This document shows positions 1 through 6,702 of a stretch of DNA of 64,000 nucleotides, piece by piece. Within the stretch, counting starts at the first letter, position 1; every line of letters begins with the position of its first letter. Under the pieces are notes generated by a model, which was not told the origin of the DNA, searched no databases, and was given only the letters and a program-made list of their open reading frames with translations. This DNA is from Haloterrigena salifodinae (GTDB lineage Archaea > Halobacteriota > Halobacteria > Halobacteriales > Natrialbaceae), in contig NZ_RQWN01000001.1 in the NCBI RefSeq assembly GCF_003977755.1, positions 1,194,995 through 1,258,994 on the forward strand, written 5' to 3'. The translations under genes were made by a program, and so were the position numbers.

Positions 1-255
1 CACACGCACGACGAAGCCGATTGGTCCTGGTCGGCGCCCTCGAGCGAGGACGACGGCCCGGCGATCGGTGAGAACGAAGTGAAACAGGTCGCCGCGTGGA
101 CGATGGAAACGTGCCGAAACGAGGGAATGTCGGCCCGCGAAACCGCCAAGTACGTGCCGTACAGCCACGCTACCGTCTCGAACTGGTGGAAAGAGATCGA
201 CGAAGGCGGCGAGAAGCGAGACTGGGTTGACACCGTCGAGCGGGTGATCGCATGA
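1..255 (+). CDS. Helix-turn-helix protein, 5' truncated by the window edge
   Basis: The reading frame is open from base 1 to the TGA at 253-255 and gives 84 residues with no start visible, so the N-terminus lies outside the window. The C-terminal half (a glutamate-rich linker, then SARETAKY, then SHATVSNWWKEI) has the spacing and polarity of a helix-turn-helix with its recognition helix at HATVSNWW, as in small DNA-binding proteins of haloarchaeal viruses and plasmids. The acidic N-terminal part is unstructured-looking. The role is unknown; a regulator of the integrated element is the simplest guess. The real frame follows from codon use and from its acidic composition. Confidence 0.6.
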   Translation, partial: HTHDEADWSWSAPSSEDDGPAIGENEVKQVAAWTMETCRNEGMSARETAKYVPYSHATVSNWWKEIDEGGEKRDWVDTVERVIA

Positions 256-490
256 CGGCGCCGGGGTGTAAAGGTGTAAAGCGCAACCGACCCCCCTTTA
301 GTGAAGCCCATAGCCCACCGCGCTCGCTCCCTGTCGGGAGCGAGGCAATCGCGATGGGCGCGGTCGCTCTGCCAGCAGCGGAGGAGTATATATATCGACG
401 CGCGGGGCGCATACGAAACACTCAGAAATATGATGTTTCCGAATGGCGATTTCGAAAAAATCGCGCCGCGCGTGAGAGGAGGCGATCGCC
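256..490. promoter_or_regulatory. Intergenic region with a TATA-like promoter and ribosome binding site
   Basis: No convincing gene lies here. A run of alternating T and A at about 386-396 (tatatatat) resembles an archaeal TATA box for the plus-strand gene at 491. A GAGAGGAGG ribosome binding site at about 475-483 stands directly before the GTG at 491 and supports that start. One inverted copy of a 13-mer that recurs in the element lies at 306-318. Confidence 0.45.
306..318 (-). repeat. Element-specific 13-mer, copy 1 (inverted)
   Basis: On the minus strand this reads gtgggctatgggc. Identical 13-mers occur on the plus strand at 1605-1617 and 6075-6087. Flanking bases differ, so only the core is shared. 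Function is unknown. Confidence 0.45.
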
Positions 491-874
491 GTGAATCGAT
501 CGAAGCGTGCGAATCACTTCGGAACGGCCTGCGAGAAACGGATGGCGAAGAAGCGGCGATTCGAACTTGAGCGAGCCAGCTGGCATGACGCCAGGTTCGG
601 GAACGAAACTCCCGTCGAGATTAAGAGTACGATGCTTGAGCACTCGGACGGCCAGCCGGGGAACTTCAAGGTCTATCGTGAGTACCACGAGAAGCTACGC
701 CGCGCCGACGGCTGGTACTGTTTTGTCGTCTACCGACCGCATGGGCGGTCAGGCTGCACGATCGTCAGGGACAAGATGGTCAAGGCGACGAATCTACCGC
801 TGCTCCGCTGGCACGGCGGTGGCGACCATCGTGGCACCGAACAAGCGAAAATCGCGATCGCCGATATTTTCTGA
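491..874 (+). CDS. PD-(D/E)xK-like nuclease of haloarchaeal mobile elements
   Basis: A 127-aa protein starting at GTG 491, directly behind a strong GGAGG site. It contains Glu15 in ACEKR, Asp33, and the PVEIK segment at 41-45 (Glu43-x-Lys45). This is the order expected for the Holliday-junction-resolvase/restriction-endonuclease-like fold. The GWYCFVV strand (74-80) and a late WHGGGDHR segment follow. Small proteins of this kind are common in haloarchaeal viruses and plasmids. Nuclease activity is inferred from the motif and has not been shown. The gene at 5549-6022 is a diverged relative, with the same order of an ACE(K/Q) segment, VE(I/A)KS, HE(K/R)L and GWY. The substrate is unknown; branched DNA or unmodified foreign DNA are both possible. 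Confidence 0.6.
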   Translation: MNRSKRANHFGTACEKRMAKKRRFELERASWHDARFGNETPVEIKSTMLEHSDGQPGNFKVYREYHEKLRRADGWYCFVVYRPHGRSGCTIVRDKMVKATNLPLLRWHGGGDHRGTEQAKIAIADIF

Positions 875-981
875 GCAGAGCAGTAGAGGTTACACGGTTT
901 ATTTATTTAAAATCGGCTGTGAAATACTCATTCAGTATAGAGAACTAGCCTATTACTAAGTTCTGTGTCTAATGCTTGGTC

Positions 982-1092
982 TCAAAGCCCTAGAAGTCTT
1001 CCTATATTGAATATATCGTAAAGAAAAGCGGTTGCAAGTCCAATAGCGGCACCGACAATGACTTTCCGTATCGTTTCCATCATCCTATCCAT
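982..1092 (-). CDS. Short membrane peptide, 36 aa
   Basis: An ATG at 1090-1092 opens a 36-codon frame ending at TGA 982-984. The peptide begins with a charged MDRMMETIRK segment and continues into an apolar stretch (VIVGAAIGLATAFLYDIF) long enough for one membrane helix. It lies in an otherwise empty 330-base AT-rich stretch and points the same way as the genes at 1204-3269. Single-helix microproteins are frequent in archaeal viruses and proviruses, but no family is recognised here. An ORF this short could arise by chance; the amphipathic-then-apolar layout argues against it. Confidence 0.4.
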   Translation of the reverse strand: MDRMMETIRKVIVGAAIGLATAFLYDIFNIGRLLGL

Positions 1093-1203
1093 TAATACTC
1101 ACATATTATGGTCCTAACGATAAGTTCGGATGTCTTCGTAACGAATCGTCTAACTCTAATTCAGACGAAAGACCTGATAAAGAAACCGTATCACCAACTA
1201 CTG

Positions 1204-1494
1204 CTATAGTTCTCCTTTTGTCGATACCGATACCGAGGTTTCGATGTCGAAGCGAACAGCTCGAGTACTCAGTGTCTCGGCGATCTCCCGGCGCTGCTCG
1301 CAGGTGAGATCCTCACGCTCGAGGACGTCCCGAGCTGCGGAGACGAGCGAGTCGACGTCTTCGCAGGCGAACGCGACCGCGTTGCTCCGGTTACAGTCGT
1401 AGAACCGAGCGGCTTTCTGAATCGCGTCGAATCGCCATTCGTTCCCGTCGTCGGTCCGGATGCGAACCGATCCGGGCGTCTCGTTGTGAGACAT
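1204..1494 (-). CDS. Small haloarchaeal protein, DUF7692-like
   Basis: About 96 aa from ATG 1492-1494; a GTG at 1504-1506 would add four residues and has AGGAA upstream, so the start is open. The protein reads SVRIRTDDGNEWRFDAI, then FYDCNRSNAVAFAC, then a helical region with REIAETLSTRAVRF. This layout matches a widespread haloarchaeal family of about 100 aa that I recall as DUF7692; the name is from memory. It looks like a ribbon-helix or small DNA-binding fold, but no function is established. A perfect 12-bp inverted repeat at 1620-1657 lies upstream of it and could be its operator. Confidence 0.55.
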   Translation of the reverse strand: MSHNETPGSVRIRTDDGNEWRFDAIQKAARFYDCNRSNAVAFACEDVDSLVSAARDVLEREDLTCEQRREIAETLSTRAVRFDIETSVSVSTKGEL

Positions 1495-1604
1495 GCCCGT
1501 GAACACAACCCGCTATTCCTAGTTTTTTCGGTTCACTCGAGCGGTCCCAGTTTATAAAGAGGGATCAGTCCCGGCGTGATCGCTGTGAAGACCAAGACGA
1601 TCTC

Positions 1605-1617
1605 GTGGGCTATGGGC
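1605..1617 (+). repeat. Element-specific 13-mer, copy 2
   Basis: gtgggctatgggc, identical to the cores at 306-318 (inverted) and 6075-6087. It ends two bases before the inverted repeat at 1620-1657, so both may belong to one regulatory site. Confidence 0.45.
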
Positions 1618-1619
1618 CG

Positions 1620-1657
1620 AATATGAACACGGACGGTACTCGGTTCGTGTTCATATT
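1620..1657. promoter_or_regulatory. Perfect 12-bp inverted repeat, candidate operator
   Basis: The arms aatatgaacacg (1620-1631) and cgtgttcatatt (1646-1657) are exact reverse complements, separated by 14 bases. The repeat lies about 115 bases upstream of the minus-strand gene at 1204-1494 and about 95 bases downstream of the gene ending at 1753. It has no T-run, so a protein-binding site is more likely than a terminator, although a transcribed hairpin is also possible. Confidence 0.5.
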
Positions 1658-1752
1658 GGGGAAACCGCTCTTCGCGACGTGCAACCAGAGGGGAAGAGAT
1701 CAAGGTAACTGAAATCTATATCTCGCTCTTGACTGTTTATATCAACTACACA

Positions 1753-2235
1753 TCAGTTCGACCCATCATCTGTTAATTTCCTTGAGAAGTCAATTCCTAC
1801 ACCTCCAAATTGGGGTGATCCGATAAAGAAATACTTTATATTTGACACCAATTTTTTCAATTTCCCATCAGTAGAATGCCGCCATGCACGGTCAAAATTC
1901 CGTTCGATCCTATTTATTGTCCAACTTATTTGATGAAGTTCATCAACAGTTGGCCTGTCTATGCCATACGTTCGAGTTATATCAGTGAAATCTTCTATTC
2001 TCTCCATCTCTGATTTCCACGCAACACGATTATTATTTATCAACCTCCATTTGAATATATCTAGGTCATTTTGGAAGTACTCTAGTTCATCTTCCAGGTG
2101 TTCCATAGACAGATCTTTTAATCGATCATACGAATATTGATCCTCCAGAGCCTGTAGGAAGCCATCTATGAATTCTTGTGTACTCGGATCACTATCAAAT
2201 TTCAGTGCTTCAGTTATTCTAGGATTCGATGTCAT
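1753..2235 (-). CDS. Hypothetical protein of AT-rich cargo module, 160 aa
   Basis: A 160-aa frame from ATG at 2233-2235. Its AT content is much higher than in the surrounding core genes, a sign of recent transfer. The sequence is strongly helical and rich in Asp, Glu, Trp and aromatic residues (for example DELEYFQNDLDIFKWRL), with no signal peptide, membrane segment or cysteine motif. I recognise no family. It lies downstream of and parallel to the DUF6602-like nuclease gene (2442-3269), with 206 bases between them, so the two may act together as nuclease and partner. An immunity or toxin function is only a guess. Confidence 0.55.
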   Translation of the reverse strand: MTSNPRITEALKFDSDPSTQEFIDGFLQALEDQYSYDRLKDLSMEHLEDELEYFQNDLDIFKWRLINNNRVAWKSEMERIEDFTDITRTYGIDRPTVDELHQISWTINRIERNFDRAWRHSTDGKLKKLVSNIKYFFIGSPQFGGVGIDFSRKLTDDGSN

Positions 2236-2441
2236 AAGACAAGAATATAGCTAAAGTTGAATATATTCTTCTATCGCTTTTCGCCTATCTTTCCAGTGCA
2301 GCCTTCCTCAATTTTGGATTATCTGCTAAGCCGGGTCACTGTGGGAATGAGTGAGACTGTTCTATTCGAACTGGCAAATCGCACCGCTCACGGTAAGTCC
2401 AGAGAGAAGACCTCAAGAGACACACTATAATCTATCGAAGG

Positions 2442-3269
2442 CTACTCTTCATTTTCTTCTGTTAGGTCTTCTAATTCCATGAACCGCTCATTCTGAAGCA
2501 TTTGTAGAAGTGGATTCACGGTCACCAAGGAGGGAGGGTGAGGAATTGAAACACTGATATATGTCAAAAGCCAAAATAAACCATTCCTGGCGAGAACAGA
2601 ACCCTTATTTTCACTTTTAGTATACATAAACAGTGGGTTCTCAAGGGTTTCAGTGAATGGTAGCTTAGGGTGAGCAATAATCATATCTTCTTCTACAAGA
2701 AGGACTAGGTCCCAGGCCTCTAGGTTTTCTTCAAGGATTTCCACCATCGTCTCCTCATTTACATTTGAAGAATCGTCATATACTAAGCACTTTAGTTGAT
2801 GGTTCACAGTCATATTCCCACCAATAGTCACACCAAAACTACCTTCTCTCTCTATTTGCTGCAGCTTACCCGTTTTCTCTAAATCATTCCTTAGTGCAGT
2901 CGTTGTTAATCTACTTTTCACTTCGCAAATAAATGCGACTCCATGATATGGAACCCATGTCATTCCTTGCGATTGGAAAACAATTTGTGGTGTCGCTTGT
3001 GGAAAGGTTGCAACTACATCAATTTCATTTTGTGCGGGGGTGAATAATTCGAAGCAATCTAAATTATCATCAATAACGGCAGTACGTGTTCGAATATCAT
3101 ATGCTCCACCAACATAGTCCGTCAAGAGATTCGCTAATGCCTGTTCATATGCTTCACCTTTCGTATTTTGATTATAGGATTGTGATCGATATTCCCTCCA
3201 CTGGGTTCGTAACTTCTGCCGAAGACCAGTTAATAAGTCAGAGATGATTTCTTCTGATTCAGGTGGCAT
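2442..3269 (-). CDS. DUF6602-like PD-(D/E)xK nuclease-fold protein
   Basis: A 275-aa protein from ATG at 3267-3269. It shows the layout of DUF6602-type proteins: KGEAYEQAL (37-45) with a helix glutamate, then NEID (81-84) giving Asp84, then ICEVKS (114-119) giving Glu116-x-Lys118. These together form the PD-(D/E)xK active-site pattern. The C-terminal third is not recognised and ends in an acidic tail. Such proteins are found in bacterial and archaeal mobile and defence-associated regions; the substrate is not known. The gene is AT-rich relative to its neighbours and faces the same way as the 160-aa protein gene below it. A defence nuclease is a reasonable hypothesis but not shown. Confidence 0.6.
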   Translation of the reverse strand: MPPESEEIISDLLTGLRQKLRTQWREYRSQSYNQNTKGEAYEQALANLLTDYVGGAYDIRTRTAVIDDNLDCFELFTPAQNEIDVVATFPQATPQIVFQSQGMTWVPYHGVAFICEVKSRLTTTALRNDLEKTGKLQQIEREGSFGVTIGGNMTVNHQLKCLVYDDSSNVNEETMVEILEENLEAWDLVLLVEEDMIIAHPKLPFTETLENPLFMYTKSENKGSVLARNGLFWLLTYISVSIPHPPSLVTVNPLLQMLQNERFMELEDLTEENEE

Positions 3270-3631
3270 ACACTTTCTCTAAACTGGAGAATAATGGAAG
3301 TGTCGACTAGAAGATACGCCTTTGCTTAATAGAATCAAATGCCAAGACTCGTCCGATAGGTTGACCCCTGCTTCATGTGCTTCAACTGGAGATCTACGTG
3401 CGGAGGTAGGGGCAGGCCGCTGTAATTTTTCGGCACTGTCCCCTTGGGGACACCCGCCAAGGGGGCTTTCGCGCGAAGCGCGAAACGACCCCGTAGCGTT
3501 GCGGTGCGATCGCGGCGCCGACCCCACCCTCGAAGGGCCGAGTACAACAGAAATTGTGAAAACCAGCTGCTAACGAAACTCTGGTTGTCTAAATGAAGTG
3601 AAGGGGTAGCGTTGCCACTATGCGGGCCGGT
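3270..3631. other. Intergenic region with competing GC-rich hairpins
   Basis: No convincing gene in 362 bases. Two compact perfect hairpins lie close together: tgtcccc-tt-ggggaca at 3437-3452 and tttcgcgc-gaa-gcgcgaaa at 3467-3485. The cccttgg at 3441-3447 can instead pair with ccaaggg at 3457-3463, so alternative folds exclude each other. The region lies downstream of the DUF7845 operon, where on the minus strand the second hairpin is followed by GAAAAAT. Terminator, replication-origin stem-loop and structured RNA are all possible. Confidence 0.4.
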
Positions 3632-5260
3632 TCAGCGATCGGCGACGGCGCCGACGAATCCGGTTTCCGTTCCGCCGCCGGGCGTCTTCCAGGTCACCTC
3701 GGCGCTGCGGAGAACCGTCGGATCGTTCCCTGACTTCGACCACTTCTCGAGGGCCTCGGCGGCGATCGTACCGACGTTCTCGAAGCTATCGGCCTTCAGC
3801 CGCGAGAGGATCGTATCGATTCGCATCCGTCGCGGCTCGCCCTGGTCGTCGAACTCGAGGTCGGCGCCGTTCTCGGCAAGCCACTGCTGGAACGGCGACG
3901 ATTCGGCGACGTGATCGGCCAGACCCATGAGGTGCTGCATCCGATCGGCGTAGCTCTCGATCGCGTACTCGGCCGACTCGACGAGCGCCCGCAGTTCCTC
4001 GCGATACTTCCGAGCGCGAAACGAGACGTCGCCCTGGTCGAGTTTGAGGACATCGCCGAGATCTTCGATCGCCCGGTAGATCGTCGCGGGATGCTTGCCC
4101 AGTTGGTCGGCGAGGCCGTCGACCGTCGCACCGCCATCGGTCGCAACCTGCTCGGTGACATCGCGAGCGGTCTCGCCCATGTCCCGAAGCGTCGTCATCA
4201 ACAGGTGGTCGCTCTTCGCCTCGAGGCGCGGGGTCGGATCTTCATAGAGTTCGACCAGGTCGTCTCGAGCAATGGCGCCGAAATGATCGTCGGCGACGTA
4301 GACGCCACTCCCGTCGGGACCGAGCGGGATATCTTCCCAGTGGAGCGCGTTCAGTAGCGTCTCCTCGATCTGCTCGGTCACCTCGTGACGATCGGCCCAC
4401 GCCCATGCGTCACCGTCGTTCATCGACTTGTTCACCAGCACCTCCACCTTCGGGTGGTAGGACGGGTGATCTTTCGAGACCGCGTCCGGATCGGCCAACT
4501 GGTAGATCTCGAACTTCCGGCCGTAGGTGTGGCCCGGCAACAGTTTGCTCGCCGACGCCGGGTTCAGAAACAGCCGGTTCTGGTGATTGACTACCTCCTC
4601 GTTGTCGATATGGAGTTCCGCTTTCACTCCCTCGAGGTCGGAGAGATAGTGGGCCACCTTCTGGAGGACACCGGCCGACGAGAGCTTTTCCGCCCACTCG
4701 CGACGGATCCGCACGTAGCGCTCGTACGCCCACATACGGCTCGCCGAGTGCGGGTCCGTCCGAAAGTACTCGGGATGGATTCGCTCCTCTGCGTGCTCGA
4801 ACACGGCCGCGTAGAACTCCGGTAGCAACTCGAGACCGCGCTCGAGTTCGATATTGCTGGTGTGGAACTCGACATCGACACCGTCGACGGCGCCGACCTG
4901 ATTCTCCCACGGGAGCTGTATCGGGTCACCACTCTCCCAGTGGCGCATGTCTGGGAACCGCGGGGAGATGTTGTACGACGCCTTCCGTTCGCCGCGACCA
5001 CGGCCCACGATATCCCATTCGTACAGTCGCTCCGCGTTGATCCCGTCCGACAGTCGCGGCGCGAAGCCGGACTTGCTGTAGCTGATCTTCAGGTGCCACG
5101 GTTCCCCGTCGATCTCGGTATCGATCTCGAGGTAGCCCTCGAAGGGCGGCCCGAGCATCACCGACGAGAGGGCGTCGTAGGGACCGCGACCCCAGTCGGG
5201 CCACTTCCAGCGGCCCTCGATCTCGTGAGGTGTCGTCTCGACTTGCGACACCCTACTCAC
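3632..5260 (-). CDS. DUF7845-type protein of haloarchaeal integrated elements
   Basis: A 542-aa protein, last gene of a five-gene overlapping operon; its start at 5260 overlaps the stop of the gene at 5253-5552. The N-terminal part (TPHEIEGRWKWPDWG near the start, ISPRFPDMRHWESGD near 100) matches a family I recall as DUF7845, which recurs in haloarchaeal plasmids and integrated elements. A winged-helix-like segment sits near residues 365-395 (ATVDGLADQLGKHPATIYRA). The C-terminal part is helical with Trp and Arg-rich stretches. A role in replication or maintenance of the element is plausible from the context and the DNA-binding segment, but no enzymatic motif is visible. It is not a typical integrase: no R...HxxR...Y set was found. 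Confidence 0.6.
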   Translation of the reverse strand: MSRVSQVETTPHEIEGRWKWPDWGRGPYDALSSVMLGPPFEGYLEIDTEIDGEPWHLKISYSKSGFAPRLSDGINAERLYEWDIVGRGRGERKASYNISPRFPDMRHWESGDPIQLPWENQVGAVDGVDVEFHTSNIELERGLELLPEFYAAVFEHAEERIHPEYFRTDPHSASRMWAYERYVRIRREWAEKLSSAGVLQKVAHYLSDLEGVKAELHIDNEEVVNHQNRLFLNPASASKLLPGHTYGRKFEIYQLADPDAVSKDHPSYHPKVEVLVNKSMNDGDAWAWADRHEVTEQIEETLLNALHWEDIPLGPDGSGVYVADDHFGAIARDDLVELYEDPTPRLEAKSDHLLMTTLRDMGETARDVTEQVATDGGATVDGLADQLGKHPATIYRAIEDLGDVLKLDQGDVSFRARKYREELRALVESAEYAIESYADRMQHLMGLADHVAESSPFQQWLAENGADLEFDDQGEPRRMRIDTILSRLKADSFENVGTIAAEALEKWSKSGNDPTVLRSAEVTWKTPGGGTETGFVGAVADR

Positions 5261-5552
5261 CTCGTTCTCGCTCGAGGAGGCCAGTCAGGACCGCGATCGG
5301 ATTCCACCACGTCGCACCGCCACAGCGGTAACAGACGTGCTTGAACGACGTGCAGTCGGTCGCCTCGAGGGAAGTTGGATCAACCTGCGGATGCTGATCG
5401 ATCTCCTCGAGACGGGCGCGCTTGACGCGCGTCCGCCCACAGCCCACGCAAATCGCATCGACTGGGATTCCGACCTGTCCCGCGGCCGCGCTCGCCAGCT
5501 CCGCCGCAAGATCGCGTCCATCGCGATCACCGCGATCGGCATCAGTACTCAC
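5253..5552 (-). CDS. Small zinc-finger protein of the element operon
   Basis: 99 aa, with CVGC at 35-38 and CYRC at 74-77, a spacing that fits one zinc-binding ribbon; a further Cys67 lies between them. The N-terminal 30 residues are acidic and alanine-rich. The start overlaps the stop of the upstream nuclease-like gene by four bases (ATGA type), and the end overlaps the start of the DUF7845 gene by eight bases, which indicates translational coupling. The likely role is nucleic-acid or protein binding within the element. No named family is recognised. Confidence 0.55.
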   Translation of the reverse strand: MSTDADRGDRDGRDLAAELASAAAGQVGIPVDAICVGCGRTRVKRARLEEIDQHPQVDPTSLEATDCTSFKHVCYRCGGATWWNPIAVLTGLLERERGE

Positions 5553-6022
5553 GCCGACTCACCTCCAGGAGCGCGGAGGTCTTCGAAGACGGCCGACCAC
5601 GAGACCTGGCGGTACTGCTCGGCGCTGCGGCCGCCGTTCCCGCAGTCCCACCAGTTCCCGTCGATAATTCGGTCAACGGTCTCGGCTCGGGTTAGCGCCA
5701 TCCGCAGGATCTCGTCCGACTCGCGCTCGAGGACGACGAGAACGTACCAGCCGTCAACGTCGACGAGACGCTCGTGGTTCTCCCGACGGATCCACCAGCG
5801 CCCTGCACGGCCGTCGTAGGTCTCGTAACAGGACTTCGCTTCGACGACGTCGCCGACCGTCGCGATCGTGCCGGCTAGGTTACCGACGACGTCCGCAACG
5901 AACTCGAGGTCGTACCACTCAGCACGGTCATCGTCGACGCGCTCGAGAGGCCACTGTTCACAGGCCGCACACTCGACGTCGTGACCGCGTTCGCGGTTTT
6001 TCGCAACGGCCACGCTACTCAC
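5549..6022 (-). CDS. Diverged PD-(D/E)xK-like protein of the element operon
   Basis: 157 aa from GTG 6020-6022. The segment VGDVVEAKS (56-64) supplies Glu61-x-Lys63, preceded by ECAACEQ and followed by ENHERL and DGWYVLVV. This is the same order as in the protein at 491-874, so the two share ancestry. It differs by a longer C-terminal region with WWDCGNGG and by lacking the WHGGGDHR tail. The gene start overlaps the stop of the 42-aa gene upstream. Nuclease function is inferred only; the aspartate expected between the first Glu and ExK is not clear (Asp58 may serve). Confidence 0.55.
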   Translation of the reverse strand: MSSVAVAKNRERGHDVECAACEQWPLERVDDDRAEWYDLEFVADVVGNLAGTIATVGDVVEAKSCYETYDGRAGRWWIRRENHERLVDVDGWYVLVVLERESDEILRMALTRAETVDRIIDGNWWDCGNGGRSAEQYRQVSWSAVFEDLRAPGGESA

Positions 6023-6143
6023 CTCGGCTCTCGAGCGCGCGGCACACCTGCTCGTCGGTCGCTTGATGGGCCGGGTGGGCTATGGGCGTCCGACTGTCGA
6101 CATCGTACAGCCGACTCGCCGGGATGAACAGGGGCTTACGCAT
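6015..6143 (-). CDS. 42-aa protein of the element operon
   Basis: ATG at 6141-6143 and TAG at 6015-6017. The start overlaps the stop of the DUF7563-like gene by eight bases, and the end overlaps the GTG start of the nuclease-like gene. It therefore fills the space between two operon members exactly, which is the main evidence that it is real. The peptide (MRKPLFIPASRLYDVDSR at the start, then ATDEQVCRALESRGE) is mixed polar with no membrane segment. The function is unknown. Confidence 0.5.
   Translation of the reverse strand: MRKPLFIPASRLYDVDSRTPIAHPAHQATDEQVCRALESRGE
6075..6087 (+). repeat. Element-specific 13-mer, copy 3
   Basis: gtgggctatgggc, identical to the copies at 1605-1617 and 306-318 (inverted). 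This copy lies inside the 42-aa coding frame, where the minus strand encodes PIAH, so part of the identity could be coding constraint. Confidence 0.4.
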
Positions 6144-6375
6144 CGGGTTCACCCCCGTGTCGACCGAGCGACGTCTCCGGGTCCGGGATCGCGACGTCTT
6201 CGCCAGCGGCGGAGCCGCGGCTCAGTCGCGCATAGGTATCACACTCTCCGCAGCGATGGGCTCGATTGCGGTTGTCACCGAAAACGCGGCAGAACCGATC
6301 GGAAACGTGGGCGCCACAGTGACGACAGACTGAATCGTCGACCGACGGCCACGGCGCGATCGTCACGCCGACCAC
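6136..6375 (-). CDS. DUF7563-like zinc-ribbon protein
   Basis: 79 aa from a GTG at 6373-6375; an internal GTG three codons later is an alternative. CRHC (17-20), then RVFGDNRN, then CGEC (42-45), then ARLSRGSAAG match a compact haloarchaeal family I recall as DUF7563, in which two CxxC knuckles bind zinc and the tail is basic. It is the first gene of a five-gene operon (6375 down to 3632) whose members all overlap by a few bases. It is probably a regulator or assembly factor of the element; no experimental role is known to me. Confidence 0.6.
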   Translation of the reverse strand: MVGVTIAPWPSVDDSVCRHCGAHVSDRFCRVFGDNRNRAHRCGECDTYARLSRGSAAGEDVAIPDPETSLGRHGGEPDA

Positions 6376-6543
6376 CCCCGGTTTCCTTCGATGAAACCGC
6401 AGGACGGCGCGGACGCGAATCCCGCACCGGCAATCACTCGATTTTCAGGGGTGGTTTCTACGCTCGAAACGCACCTGCATAATTCTGAGTGAGTCGCTAC
6501 AGCAGCGACTAACCGGATAACTCGAAACGTTACAAAATCTTGA
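6376..6543. promoter_or_regulatory. Operon leader between the tRNA and the element genes
   Basis: The region between tRNA-Ala and the minus-strand operon. A 7-bp perfect inverted repeat agtcgct-acagc-agcgact lies at 6492-6510. A TATA-like stretch on the minus strand (TTTCGAGTTATCC, about 6512-6526) could drive the operon. The tRNA 3' end is followed on the minus strand by GATTTTGTAAC, a possible termination region. Any attachment core would be in the 3' half of the tRNA, but the second copy lies outside the window. Confidence 0.4.
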
Positions 6544-6615
6544 TGGACTCGCCGGGATTTGAACCCGGGGCCTCTTCCTTGCGAAGGAAGCGATCTGCCA
6601 CTGATCTACGAGCCC
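6544..6615 (-). tRNA. tRNA-Ala (anticodon CGC)
   Basis: 72 bases fold as a full cloverleaf. The acceptor stem GGGCTCG pairs with CGAGTCC (one G-U), with discriminator A. The D arm contains TAGATCAGTGG. The anticodon stem CTTCC/GGAAG encloses loop TTCGCAA, giving anticodon CGC. The T arm is CCGGG-TTCAAAT-CCCGG. CCA is not encoded, as usual in archaea. A TATA-like element lies about 25 bases upstream on the minus strand (about 6639-6648). The 3' end faces the accessory genes at lower coordinates, the usual orientation for element insertion at a tRNA 3' end. Confidence 0.93.
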
Positions 6616-6702
6616 TCGACCCTTTCTAACTGGGGTTTCTATTTGTAGCTTGTGTTTCGGAGACGGAGCGCCAGTCGTCCGCACGCTCGAGTCACCACAC
6701 GA

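Noticed and set aside
3632-5260. DUF7845 protein as the element's integrase
   Set aside because: No R...HxxR...Y tyrosine-recombinase set and no serine-recombinase motif could be found.
6391-6492. 33-codon plus-strand frame between the element operon and the tRNA
   Set aside because: No motif and no ribosome binding site; it is antisense to the operon leader.
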